This document shows, piece after piece, positions 23,944 to 31,899 of a DNA stretch of 33,548 bases. The DNA is taken from NCBI GenBank assembly GCA_902604785.1, contig CACLAC010000009.1, forward strand, positions 1 through 33,548, read 5' to 3'. Within the stretch, counting starts at the first letter, position 1. Each line of letters begins with the position of its first letter. Source of the DNA: an uncultured Pelagibacteraceae bacterium. GTDB lineage: Bacteria > Pseudomonadota > Alphaproteobacteria > Pelagibacterales > Pelagibacteraceae. The position numbers and the translations under genes were made by a program. Below the pieces are notes generated by a model. The model was not told the origin of the DNA, made no database searches, and was given only the letters and a program-made list of their open reading frames with translations.

Positions 23944-24426
23944 ATGATACTTAAAATTACTTTCATTTTTTTATTTTTTTTCACATTTACCACAAATTCA
24001 TATTCTGCAGCATCTTCAAGTGGAACAACAAAATCATATTATGATCGTGCTGCTAAATTAATTACAGATGCAAAAAAGTATGAGTCCAAAGGAAAAGATA
24101 AAAAGGCAAAAAAAAGATATGAAAGAGCTTTAAAATTTCTAATTAAATCTAATGAAGAAAAACCAAACCAAGCAGATACGTTAAATTATTTAGGATTTGC
24201 AACAAGAAAATTGGGAGATTATAAAAAAGGAGAAGAATATTATTTATTAGGATTAAAAATTGATCCTAATCATAAAGGAATAAATGAATATTTAGGTGAA
24301 TTATACGTTGTAACAAATCGAATAAACCTTGCTAAAGAAAGATTAAATATTTTAAAAAGCTGTAATTGCGAAGAGTACGAAGAATTAAAAGAAATCATTG
24401 AAGGAAAAAAACAATCTAAATACTAA
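23944..24426 (+). CDS. Exported TPR protein
   Basis: This 160-residue protein has a signal peptide (hydrophobic stretch at about 4-18, likely cleavage after SYSA) followed by a Lys/Tyr-rich helical part with about three tetratricopeptide repeats. The clearest is ADTLNYLGFATRKLGDYKKGEEYY with LGLKIDPNHKG after it, at about 77-112. A Cys pair (SCNC) lies near 140. TPR proteins of this kind mediate protein contacts in the periplasm; no partner can be named. The start codon follows directly on the pxpA stop and the DoxX-like gene follows within a few bases, suggesting co-transcription rather than a shared function. Confidence 0.8.
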   Translation: MILKITFIFLFFFTFTTNSYSAASSSGTTKSYYDRAAKLITDAKKYESKGKDKKAKKRYERALKFLIKSNEEKPNQADTLNYLGFATRKLGDYKKGEEYYLLGLKIDPNHKGINEYLGELYVVTNRINLAKERLNILKSCNCEEYEELKEIIEGKKQSKY

Positions 24427-24429
24427 TTG

Positions 24430-24816
24430 ATGCATATAATAGAAGCATTTGGAAGAATATTTTTATCTACATTATTTTTATTTGAAGCTGTAAGAAAATT
24501 TTTTTATAAAGATGAAACCATTGAGTATATGGAAAGTTTTGGTGTTCCAGAAATTCTTTTTTACCCTTCATTATTTTTTGAATTAATAATTCCAATATTT
24601 TTAATTATTGGATTTAAAACTAGAATTTCAGCATCTTTGATGTGTTTATTTACTTTATTTGTCTCGATAATATTTCATTCTGATTTTAGTGATCATATGC
24701 AAATTATTTCTTTTTTAAAAAATTTATCAATAGCTGGTGGATTTTTGATAATTGCTTCTTATGAAGCAAAAATGTGTACCATAGATTATTATTTTAAGTA
24801 TAAAAAAACTAATTAA
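24430..24816 (+). CDS. DoxX-like membrane protein
   Basis: This 128-residue protein has four hydrophobic segments. The N-terminal IEAFGRIFLSTLFLFEAVRKF matches DoxX/DoxD-like proteins in pieces, followed by FGVPEILFYPSLFFELIIPIFLIIGFKTRIS. The start is set at the ATG at 24430; a TTG one codon upstream is also in frame but less likely. DoxX-like proteins are small quinone-associated or redox-stress membrane proteins in some bacteria, but the role here is unknown. The 3' end overlaps the convergent dctM gene by eight bases. Confidence 0.82.
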   Translation: MHIIEAFGRIFLSTLFLFEAVRKFFYKDETIEYMESFGVPEILFYPSLFFELIIPIFLIIGFKTRISASLMCLFTLFVSIIFHSDFSDHMQIISFLKNLSIAGGFLIIASYEAKMCTIDYYFKYKKTN

Positions 24817-26119
24817 TATTTTGAATCATTTTTTGTGGCATCCACAATGCAATTTCAGGAAATATAACAATTAACATCAATGCAAAAATCATTAATAAGA
24901 ACAATGGGAAAGCACTTTTTGCTATAAATGCCATATCTTTATTTGCCATTCCTTGAAGAACAAATAAATTAAAACCAACTGGTGGTGTTATTTGAGCCAT
25001 TTCAACAACAATAACCAAGAAAATTCCAAACCAAATCATATCAAATCCAGCCTGTCTTATCATCGGCTCTATTATAGCCATTGTTAAAACAACAGCCGAG
25101 ATACCATCAAGAAACATTCCTAAAATAATATAAAAAATCATTAAAACAAAAATTAATACATAGGGCGAAAGTTCCATGCTCTGTATCCAAATAGCTAAAT
25201 TTCTTGGTAATCCTGTAAATCCCATAGCTAATGATAAAAAAGTTGCACCAGCTAAAATAAATGCAATCATACAAGAAGTTTTTGTAGCTCCTAGAAGAGA
25301 ATCTTTAAATGTTTCAATGTTTAAGCTTTTTTGTAAATAAGATAAAATTAATGCACCTACCACACCTAAAGAAGCTGCTTCAGTTGCAGTTGCTATACCT
25401 GTATAAATAGACCCAATTACTGCTAAAATTAATAACACTACAGGCATAAGCTGTTTGGACTTCTTAACTTTTTCTAAAAAAGAAGAATTCTCATTTGATT
25501 TAGGCATACTTTTCTTATTAATTAATGACCACACAATTACATAAGACATAAATATCAAAGCAATCATGATGCCTGGAATTATTCCGGCTATAAAAAGTTT
25601 GGCTATAGATTCTTGAACTGTTACTCCATAAATAATTAATATAATTGAAGGCGGTATTAATAAGCCAAGTGTTCCAGAACCAGCTAAGCTACCTAATAAT
25701 ATTTTTTCTGGATATTTTCTTTTTCTAAGTTCAGGGATCGACATTTTTCCTACAGTTGCAACTGTTGCAGCTGAAGAACCAGAAATAGCTGCAAAAAGCG
25801 CACAACCTACTACATTTACATGAATAAGCCCACCTGGGAGTCTTTGCATCCAAGGAGCCAAACCCTTGAATAAATTTTCTGATAGCTTTGTCCTAAATAA
25901 AATTTCTCCCATCCAAACAAAAAGAGGTAATGCTGTTAAAGTCCATGATGATGAGGCTCCCCAAATTGTAGTTGCCATTGCATCTCCTACAGGCCTAGAA
26001 GTAAATAGCATCATGCCAATTGATGAAACACCTATCATGCTAAGCGCAACCCAAATTCCAGTTCCTAAAAAAAATAAAAGAACGCTTATAAAAAATATAG
26101 TTAAAAATATCTCAGTCAT
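24809..26119 (-). CDS. dctM: TRAP transporter large permease DctM
   Basis: This 436-residue large membrane subunit of a tripartite ATP-independent periplasmic transporter couples solute uptake to the sodium gradient. It is hydrophobic throughout, with many spans. Family features are LPLFVWMGEILFRTKLSENLFKG in segments, GCALFAAISGSSAATVATVGKMSIPELRKRKYP, the repeat-like LLIPPSIILIIYGV, and the C-terminal EMAQITPPVGFNLFVLQG. Length is normal (about 425-435). It overlaps dctQ by eight bases. The substrate is set by DctP and cannot be inferred. Confidence 0.94.
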   Translation of the reverse strand: MTEIFLTIFFISVLLFFLGTGIWVALSMIGVSSIGMMLFTSRPVGDAMATTIWGASSSWTLTALPLFVWMGEILFRTKLSENLFKGLAPWMQRLPGGLIHVNVVGCALFAAISGSSAATVATVGKMSIPELRKRKYPEKILLGSLAGSGTLGLLIPPSIILIIYGVTVQESIAKLFIAGIIPGIMIALIFMSYVIVWSLINKKSMPKSNENSSFLEKVKKSKQLMPVVLLILAVIGSIYTGIATATEAASLGVVGALILSYLQKSLNIETFKDSLLGATKTSCMIAFILAGATFLSLAMGFTGLPRNLAIWIQSMELSPYVLIFVLMIFYIILGMFLDGISAVVLTMAIIEPMIRQAGFDMIWFGIFLVIVVEMAQITPPVGFNLFVLQGMANKDMAFIAKSAFPLFLLMIFALMLIVIFPEIALWMPQKMIQNIN

Positions 26120-26603
26120 TTGATTTATTCAATAATGTCAAAATAAATTGATGAAAAACGCAAACAAAAAATATCAAAGAACCTATGGCAACACTTGTTT
26201 GGGGTATCCAAATTAAAATTTCGTCAGCACCTTCACTTCTTTCTTGAAATTCATACGATATTTTTAACATTTTTATAAAATAAAAAGCTACATATCCTGA
26301 ATAGAAACTAGCGATAATTAAACACCATATTTCTAATAATTTTTTTTTAACGCCTGAAATTTTTTCTAAAAAAAGAGTAATTCTAATATGTCCACCTTCC
26401 ACAAAAGTATAGGCTAAAGCAAAAAAAGATGAGGCTGCCATACAATAACCTGAGTACTCAGCTAAACCTCTAATATAAAAGCCAAAAATTCTTGATGCTA
26501 TCCCGATTAATATAAACGTAGCCACTAAAATTAAAAAGAAAGCAGCAATATACCCTGAAAATCTATATATATATTTTAAGAAGCTATCTATTTTGTAAAA
26601 CAT
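26112..26603 (-). CDS. dctQ: TRAP transporter small permease DctQ
   Basis: This 163-residue membrane subunit has four hydrophobic segments with the DctQ family pattern, including FSGYIAAFFLILVATFILIGIASR, YCMAASSFFALAYTFVEGGHIRITLFLEK and WIPQTSVAIGSLIFFVCVFH, all read in parts. It overlaps dctM by eight bases. The A9 run on the plus strand (T9 on the coding strand) ends directly at the ATG (26601-26603). This run is the tail of a strong hairpin separating it from dctP, so translation initiation depends on a region that may form a stem. No Shine-Dalgarno sequence is visible. Confidence 0.9.
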   Translation of the reverse strand: MFYKIDSFLKYIYRFSGYIAAFFLILVATFILIGIASRIFGFYIRGLAEYSGYCMAASSFFALAYTFVEGGHIRITLFLEKISGVKKKLLEIWCLIIASFYSGYVAFYFIKMLKISYEFQERSEGADEILIWIPQTSVAIGSLIFFVCVFHQFILTLLNKSND

Positions 26604-26636
26604 AAAAAAAAAGGCCGTTACTTAAACGGCCTTTTT
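26604..26636 (-). terminator. Hairpin with T-run between dctP and dctQ (terminator/attenuator)
   Basis: GGCCGTT (26613-26619) and AACGGCC (26625-26631) form a 7-bp GC-rich stem with a 5-base loop. Adjacent A and T runs can extend the stem to about 12 bp and make it look like a terminator in both directions. Read on the minus strand, it follows dctP and ends with T9 directly before the dctQ ATG. Partial termination here would give more DctP than DctQM. Confidence 0.75.
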
Positions 26637-26649
26637 AATTTTGTTGATT

Positions 26650-27621
26650 TTAGTTGTACGCGGCAAGAACACTAGCGCCTCTACTGCCTGCCTTTTTCTT
26701 CCATTCTTCGGCCATAGTTGCTCCAACCTCTTGAAAATGTTTTTGTAGTTCAGAATTTACTTTTCCAACTTGCATTCCTGCTGCTGCCAAAGCTTTTTTA
26801 TCTGCAACATTTCCTTTTTTTGATAAATCCCAACCTTTTCTTTCAGCGATTGCTGCTTCTTTCATTACTAATTCCTGAGTAGCTGAGTCTAATTTATTCC
26901 ATGCTCCCCTATGAACAATAACCATATTTTTTGGAAACCATGCGGCTATATCATAAAAATATTTAACTCCATTTTCCCAAATTTTACTATTTTTTCCAGT
27001 TGTTGGAGATGTGATCATACTTTCTACAGCGCCAGTTGAAAAAGCTTGACTTATTTCTGCTGCTTCAATTTTTGTTGGTGCCATTCCAGTCAACTCTGCA
27101 ATTCTTATTGTTGCAGAATTGTATGCTCTGAATTTTAAACCTTTTAGATCAGCAACACTATTTATTTCTTTTTTACTGTAAAGTCCTTGAGCGGGCCAAG
27201 GAACAGCATATAAAAATACCAACCCTTTTTCCTCAAGGCCTTTGATAATTCCTGGCTTTGAAGCCTTATACAATTTCATAGCATCACTATAAGATGTTGC
27301 CAAAAATGGCTGTGAATCTACTTCAAGCAATGGATCTTCTTTTCCTAAAGCTGACATAAATCTTTCTCCAATTTGAGCTTGGCCAGTTCTTACAGCTCTA
27401 AAAATTTCTCCACCCTTAAATAGTGATCCGCCTGGATGTGTGACTATTGTTAGTTTTCCTCCACTTTTTTCACTTACATTTTTTGCAAATTCAGCAGCAT
27501 TTGCTGAATGAAAATTACTAGCTCCGTATGCTAGAGCCATATCCCATTTTTCTGCTAAAGAAATGTTTGTTAAAAAAAGTAAAGAAATTATTGTCGTAAT
27601 AAAATATTTTATAAATTTCAT
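26650..27621 (-). CDS. dctP: TRAP transporter solute-binding protein DctP
   Basis: This 323-residue periplasmic binding protein has a signal peptide (MKFIKYFITTIISLLF then NISLAEK, cleavage probably after SLA). The mature part matches the DctP family: FAKNVSEKSGGKLTIVTHPGGSLFKGGEIFRAVRTGQAQIG in segments at about 43-83, DLKGLKFRAYNSATIRIAEL, the conserved PTKIEAAEISQAFSTGAVE, and MVIVHRGAWNKLD. The conserved Arg in KFRAY is the usual carboxylate-binding residue, so an organic acid ligand is likely; its identity is unknown. It is first in the dctP-Q-M operon and has a strong GGAGG ribosome-binding site, consistent with the binding protein being made in excess. Confidence 0.94.
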   Translation of the reverse strand: MKFIKYFITTIISLLFLTNISLAEKWDMALAYGASNFHSANAAEFAKNVSEKSGGKLTIVTHPGGSLFKGGEIFRAVRTGQAQIGERFMSALGKEDPLLEVDSQPFLATSYSDAMKLYKASKPGIIKGLEEKGLVFLYAVPWPAQGLYSKKEINSVADLKGLKFRAYNSATIRIAELTGMAPTKIEAAEISQAFSTGAVESMITSPTTGKNSKIWENGVKYFYDIAAWFPKNMVIVHRGAWNKLDSATQELVMKEAAIAERKGWDLSKKGNVADKKALAAAGMQVGKVNSELQKHFQEVGATMAEEWKKKAGSRGASVLAAYN

Positions 27622-27630
27622 TCTTCCTCC
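27622..27630 (-). promoter_or_regulatory. Strong ribosome-binding site of dctP
   Basis: On the minus strand GGAGG lies four bases before the dctP ATG (GGAGGAAGAATG). Most other genes here have no recognisable Shine-Dalgarno sequence, so this marks a gene selected for high translation and confirms the start. Confidence 0.75.
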
Positions 27631-27734
27631 ATTTTTTTATAACTGCTATCTGATTATTAATTTTAAGGTAAATCAATAAAAAATTTTCTAGTTAATATTG
27701 AAAAACTAAGAAAAAATACTATTATTAACCTATC

Positions 27735-28346
27735 TTGATCGCAGAACTTATAATTTTAACTAATATTATTTTTATCACTATTATTTTAACAGCTGATAAT
27801 GCTGTGATAGTTGGATCTATTGCTTCAAATTTTGTACCCAAAAATAGAAAACAAATAATTCTTTGGGGTATAATAGGAGCTTTTGTTTTTAAAATCTTTT
27901 TTGCAATTTTTGCTACTTTTTTATTTGAATTTTACTTCATAAAGATTTTAGGCGGTCTATTATTGATTTGGATTGTAAATGATTTAAGGAAAGATTTATT
28001 AGATATCAAAAAAGCAAAATCTTCTACAAGAAAAGGGAAGGAACCTTCTTTCATTAGTAGTATTGGAAAAGTTTTATTTGCAGATATCATGATTAGTTTT
28101 GATAATGTAATTGGTGTAGTTGCTGCCGCAAAAGGATATTTTGGATTTATGATATTTGGACTTATGTTATCAGTCGTTCTAACAGGAGCTTTAGCTACAT
28201 ATATGGCGAACTATATTCAAAAACATATTTGGATAGCCTATATTGGTTTAGTGTTCATTTTAATTGTTGGTCTTCAACTGGTGATAGGTGGATTGGTAGA
28301 TTTAGAAATTTTAAATATAAATGAAAAGTATATTAAATATTTTTAA
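27735..28346 (+). CDS. TerC-family integral membrane protein (YjbE type)
   Basis: This 203-residue membrane protein belongs to the TerC/YjbE family, which is linked to metal (manganese or tellurite) homeostasis and protein export. Family motifs are TADNAVIVGSIASNFVPKNRK at about 19-39 in parts and the repeat FADIMISFDNVIGVVAAAKGY at about 113-133. The two acidic Asp-Asn motifs (ADNAV and FDNVIGV) are the hallmark. There is no ATG near the start of the reading frame; a TAA lies two codons upstream of TTG at 27735, so TTG is the probable start. The gene runs from the 113-base gap that also holds the dctP promoter, and its stop overlaps convergent panB by four bases. Confidence 0.86.
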   Translation: MIAELIILTNIIFITIILTADNAVIVGSIASNFVPKNRKQIILWGIIGAFVFKIFFAIFATFLFEFYFIKILGGLLLIWIVNDLRKDLLDIKKAKSSTRKGKEPSFISSIGKVLFADIMISFDNVIGVVAAAKGYFGFMIFGLMLSVVLTGALATYMANYIQKHIWIAYIGLVFILIVGLQLVIGGLVDLEILNINEKYIKYF

Positions 28347-29116
28347 TATGAGTGTTTCTGTGATGGATATTTTCTAGATTTCACTTCTTTCTTAAACTTT
28401 TTTGCTCCGAAGGCTATAATTTTTTTAACATTGGCATATTTTTTTACAAACTTCATTTTTGATTCTGTTAAACCTAAAATGTCATCTAAAACTAATATTT
28501 GACCATCACAATTATTTGACGAACCAATACCAATAGTAGGAATTTTTATTAAATTAGTAATATGTCTTGCAAGTTTTGATTCAACACATTCTAAGACTAT
28601 AGAAAATACACCTGCATCCTCTAATATTTTACAATCTCTAATTAACTCATTTCTTTCTTTAATAGATTTTCCTTTAGACTTAAATTTTTTCGTTGATTGA
28701 GGTAATATTCCAAGGTGCCCCATAATAGGAATTTTATTTTTTATTAAATGTTTGATAATTTTAATTTTTTTCAAACCGCCTTCAATTTTAACACCATCAC
28801 ACTTTGTTAATTTTATAACTTTTTTACAATTATTTAATGCTTGAGATGGTTTGTTATATGTATTGTATGGCATATCAACCACCATCAAACTATCTGCAAT
28901 ACCCTGGCGTACACTTTTAGAATGTCTTATCATCATTTCTAAAGTAACACTTCTTGTTGATTTAAAATTATACAATGTAGATCCAAGTGAGTCCCCTACT
29001 AGGATAATATCGGTATACTTATCAATTGTTTGTGCAATATTTTTTGAATATGCGGTAAGACAAACAATTTTAGATCTTCTTTTTAAAGATTTAATTTTAG
29101 ATATTTTTGAAATCAC
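28343..29116 (-). CDS. panB: Ketopantoate hydroxymethyltransferase PanB
   Basis: PanB transfers a one-carbon unit from methylene-tetrahydrofolate to ketoisovalerate, making ketopantoate for coenzyme A. The 257-residue protein has IVCLTAYSKNIAQTID, ILVGDSLGSTLYNFKSTRSVT at about 38-58, VVDMPYNTYNKP, VKIEGG, IMGHLGILPQS at about 131-141, and IPTIGIGSSNNCDGQILVLDDILGL at about 193-217, covering the metal- and substrate-binding Asp and Glu positions. No panC is in the window. Some SAR11 strains lack parts of pantothenate synthesis, as I recall, so a lone panB is of interest. It is followed on the opposite strand by TerC and preceded by a TPR gene four bases away. Confidence 0.92.
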   Translation of the reverse strand: MISKISKIKSLKRRSKIVCLTAYSKNIAQTIDKYTDIILVGDSLGSTLYNFKSTRSVTLEMMIRHSKSVRQGIADSLMVVDMPYNTYNKPSQALNNCKKVIKLTKCDGVKIEGGLKKIKIIKHLIKNKIPIMGHLGILPQSTKKFKSKGKSIKERNELIRDCKILEDAGVFSIVLECVESKLARHITNLIKIPTIGIGSSNNCDGQILVLDDILGLTESKMKFVKKYANVKKIIAFGAKKFKKEVKSRKYPSQKHSY

Positions 29117-29120
29117 TAAT

Positions 29121-29534
29121 TTATTCTAGTTCTTTAAGTCTACTATTAATTAATGCTAATTTTTCACACATACTTAAACAAATTTTTTTAAAATTCTTCT
29201 TTAGCTCTTCGACTTTTGAAAAATTTGATCTTTTTAGTTCAATATCGATTAACAAATACATAGCTTCTTCATTTTTAGGTTCAAGAAGTAGTGTAGAATT
29301 AATGTATTTTTCCTGTTCTGTTTTATTTTCTTCTAAATCAAAAATTTTTGCTAAATAAAGATAAGATTGTGCATTTTTTGGATTATAAACAATATTTCTT
29401 TGAAATAAAAATTTTGACTCCTCATACTTTTCTTCATCAAATAACATTTTTGCTTCATCGAAAAAATTATTTTTTTGAGCAAAAGTTGAAGAGCATAAAC
29501 CAAAAAATATTATAAATGTAAAAAATTTTTTCAT
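29121..29534 (-). CDS. Small exported TPR-like protein
   Basis: This 137-residue protein has an N-terminal signal peptide (KKFFTFIIFFGLCSSTFAQ, cleavage probably after TFA) and then tetratricopeptide-like helices: EAKMLFDEEKYEESKFLFQRNIVYNPKNAQSYLYLAKIFDLEEN reads as one repeat plus the start of the next. Lys-rich segments end in a Cys pair (KKICLSMCEKL). It lies four bases upstream of panB on the same strand and is probably co-transcribed with it, although no functional link is known. Function is unknown. Confidence 0.75.
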   Translation of the reverse strand: MKKFFTFIIFFGLCSSTFAQKNNFFDEAKMLFDEEKYEESKFLFQRNIVYNPKNAQSYLYLAKIFDLEENKTEQEKYINSTLLLEPKNEEAMYLLIDIELKRSNFSKVEELKKNFKKICLSMCEKLALINSRLKELE

Positions 29535-29550
29535 AATTTAGTTTTGCATA

Positions 29551-29556
29551 TTATAT
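29551..29556 (-). promoter_or_regulatory. Possible -10 box for the TPR-panB unit
   Basis: A perfect TATAAT lies on the minus strand 16 bases before the TPR gene ATG (29534), which predicts a short leader of about 10 bases. No good -35 element was seen. In A+T-rich DNA this match alone is weak. Confidence 0.35.
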
Positions 29557-29585
29557 AAAGCATTATTAAAAAAATTAAAGAAGAA

Positions 29586-30197
29586 CTATCTTAATTTTTT
29601 ACAAATAATGAAACTTTCTTTTGAATCTTTTCTACTCGCTGGTGGTTTAAATACATTAACCTCTTTAAATTTTTTTTTTGCATTTGAAACTATTTCATTA
29701 AATGATGAACCCATAAATATTTTAGAAACAAAATTTCCCTGCTTTTTAAGCATTTTTGTTGAAAAATTTAATGCTTCAATGGTCAATTCTCCAGTAACTA
29801 TAGCATCAAGATTTTTGTTGCCAGTAGTGTTCACAGCCATATCTGAAACTATACTATCAATTTTACCACCAAAATAATTAAAAATTTTTTTTTGCTGTAA
29901 TTCATCAGTAAAATCACCTTTTATTTGATAAATATTTTCTATTTTTTCCATCTCGTTTAAATCTATAGAGACTATTTTTGAATTTTTAAAATTTTTAGAT
30001 ATAAACTGAGACCAGCTGCCAGGTGCCGCACCTAAATCGAGAACACTGATGCCATTTTTTAATATTTTAAATTTTTCATTAATTTCTTTTAATTTATATA
30101 CCGCTCTAGATCTATATCCTTCTAACTTGGATTGCTTAACATAAATATCTCTTTTTTGTTTTATAATCCAATTTTTTGAAAATTTATTTTTTTTCAA
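29586..30197 (-). CDS. rlmE: 23S rRNA 2'-O-methyltransferase RlmE (FtsJ/RrmJ)
   Basis: RlmE methylates the 2'-OH of U2552 in 23S rRNA (E. coli numbering). Visible motifs are EGYRSRAVYKLKEINEKF at about 26-43 with the catalytic Lys, VLDLGAAPGSWSQFIS at about 53-68 (SAM binding), ISIDLNE-like IVSIDLNE, VSDMAVNTTGNKNLD at about 117-131 (catalytic Asp) and FVSKIFMGS with the second Lys. Length 203 is normal. The first possible start is TTG (30195-30197), immediately after the TAA of the upstream gene and in the same frame; there is no ATG before the conserved core. The gene is therefore probably translated by re-initiation or coupling from the upstream GT8-like gene. Confidence 0.92.
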   Translation of the reverse strand: MKKNKFSKNWIIKQKRDIYVKQSKLEGYRSRAVYKLKEINEKFKILKNGISVLDLGAAPGSWSQFISKNFKNSKIVSIDLNEMEKIENIYQIKGDFTDELQQKKIFNYFGGKIDSIVSDMAVNTTGNKNLDAIVTGELTIEALNFSTKMLKKQGNFVSKIFMGSSFNEIVSNAKKKFKEVNVFKPPASRKDSKESFIICKKLR

Positions 30198-31097
30198 TTA
30201 ATGCCTGAACCTTAAATTTTTATCTATTATATCTCCATCTAAAGTTTCTATTTTTGAAACAAAGTTTTTATTATTTCTAATTTGATCATTATTTTTTCCA
30301 GCAAAATGAATTATTCCAATTTCGTGATTAGGTAGATAAGGTTCTACAAAAGTATTATTTTTTTTATCAAACTTTATTGCATCAATTAAAGTCCAGTTAC
30401 AATATGCGGGTAATATTTCTACATCAAGATTGTCGGAATAAATTGTAATATTCATTGAAATTTGCTCCGAACCCCATATTCTTCCTGATGAGAGAGCTTT
30501 TTTTAGATTTTTTTGCCAAACGTTCCAATGTGGAGCTTCTCTTTCTAATGAAAAAACACCAATATTTAAATGAGGTTTGAGAGCAACTTGTCTTGCAATT
30601 TTTTCTGAAAATCCTGATGACTTAGCGTGTTTATAGTTTTGAGATTTAATTCTTGCAAAACTTCCAAAGACCCACTCGGCTCTTAATACTCTGCCATAAG
30701 ATCTATCTGCTGATGTCGCTATAGCAAGTTTTTTATTTTCACATCCTTTTAAATATAATTCAATTGCATACCATGAGTTAACCCAAGCATCTGCATCGAT
30801 CCATAAATATTTTTTATAATCAGGAAAATATTTTGGTAAAAAAGCTCTTGAAACTTGGCTTTTCAACCACTCTCTTCCTTTAATTTTACTATCTGAGACT
30901 TCTATATCCCACTCAGCTTTTTTGATTTGATCAACTTTTTTTTCAAGAATTTCTATTTGATCTTTTTGTAATCCAGCATCCATAATACATATTGCTATTT
31001 CCTTACTTTGATCAAAGCTTTTTATTGAGTCTACAAGCTCATTTACCAGTTCAAAATAATTAGAATCTGCCAATGAAATAATTACATTTTCTTTCAT
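30198..31097 (-). CDS. GT8-like glycosyltransferase-type protein, function unknown
   Basis: This 299-residue protein has features of a nucleotide-sugar glycosyltransferase. VIISLADSNYFELVNELVDSI at the N-terminus resembles a GT-A first strand and helix. A DxD-like segment YLWIDADAWVN lies at about 99-109, LNIGVFSLER at about 173-182, WGSEQISMNI at about 204-213, and IGIIHFAGKNN near the C-terminus (IHF with G-K), as in the GT8 family. I cannot assign a substrate. Its ATG follows directly on the TAA of pssA, and its own TAA directly precedes the rlmE TTG start, so it sits in a tight pssA-GT-rlmE run. A role in glycosylating lipid or surface molecules is inference only. Confidence 0.68.
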   Translation of the reverse strand: MKENVIISLADSNYFELVNELVDSIKSFDQSKEIAICIMDAGLQKDQIEILEKKVDQIKKAEWDIEVSDSKIKGREWLKSQVSRAFLPKYFPDYKKYLWIDADAWVNSWYAIELYLKGCENKKLAIATSADRSYGRVLRAEWVFGSFARIKSQNYKHAKSSGFSEKIARQVALKPHLNIGVFSLEREAPHWNVWQKNLKKALSSGRIWGSEQISMNITIYSDNLDVEILPAYCNWTLIDAIKFDKKNNTFVEPYLPNHEIGIIHFAGKNNDQIRNNKNFVSKIETLDGDIIDKNLRFRH

Positions 31098-31895
31098 TTA
31101 AAGAACATCTTCATGATGGTCAGTGCTATCATCTTTAATCTTATTATTTTTTTTAATTAATAAAAAATGCACTGAGCTTACTGGTATTATTATAAGGTAA
31201 AGTATCCCAGATATAATTAATGTGTTAAATGTATAAATTAATAACAGACCAAAAAATAAAACAACAACAAATAATAAAAAAATTGTTGTACTTCTGGGAA
31301 CAACAATTTTTTTCAATGAATATGTTGGAACTTTACTAATTAATAAAATTGCAATTAAAATAAATAATGCTGGTACTACAATTTGATAATTAGGTTTAAA
31401 AAATTGAATTTCACTAAAACTATATATTAAAGGCATAAGCACAAGAATACCACCAGCAGGTGAAGGGATACCTTCAAAAAAATTATCTCTCCATGAAGGT
31501 TCGGCTTCAGAATTTACATTAAATCTTGCTAATCTTAAGGCCACACAAACTACATAAATTAGAGAAATTAGCCAACCCAATCTTCCAATTTCGGACATGC
31601 TCCAAAAATACATTATAAATGCTGGCGCCACACCAAAACTAATTACATCTGTTAATGAATCAAGTTCTTTTCCAACTTTTGAAGTTCCTTGAATTAATCT
31701 TGCGATCCTTCCATCTAATCCATCTATAATACCAGCAACAATTACTGCTATAATTGATAATTCAAATTTACCATCAAAAGCAAATTTAATTGAAGTTAAT
31801 CCGATACATACACCTATTAAAGTTAAAATATTAGGTAGAATTACTCTTGATTTTTTATTTGATACCAGTTTGATATTTTTATTTGGTTGTTCCAT
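31098..31895 (-). CDS. pssA: CDP-diacylglycerol-serine O-phosphatidyltransferase
   Basis: PssA makes phosphatidylserine from CDP-diacylglycerol and serine in the inner membrane. This 265-residue protein has the CDP-alcohol phosphotransferase signature DGLDGRIARLIQGTSKVGKELDSLTDVISFG in segments, with the conserved DG(x2)AR(x8)G(x3)D(x3)D pattern at about 59-81. Several membrane spans follow, including VCVALRLARFNV and EGIPSPAGGILVL. The product is the substrate of Psd, encoded just upstream, with a gap of four bases. Together these two genes give the phosphatidylethanolamine pathway, whose acyl chains are the probable targets of the CFA-like enzyme at 17.5-18.7 kb. Confidence 0.95.
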   Translation of the reverse strand: MEQPNKNIKLVSNKKSRVILPNILTLIGVCIGLTSIKFAFDGKFELSIIAVIVAGIIDGLDGRIARLIQGTSKVGKELDSLTDVISFGVAPAFIMYFWSMSEIGRLGWLISLIYVVCVALRLARFNVNSEAEPSWRDNFFEGIPSPAGGILVLMPLIYSFSEIQFFKPNYQIVVPALFILIAILLISKVPTYSLKKIVVPRSTTIFLLFVVVLFFGLLLIYTFNTLIISGILYLIIIPVSSVHFLLIKKNNKIKDDSTDHHEDVL

Positions 31896-31899
31896 ATAA

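Noticed and set aside
26604..26636. Hairpin as a repeat element or attachment site
   Set aside because: Single copy in the window and the stem plus T-run is ordinary for a terminator.
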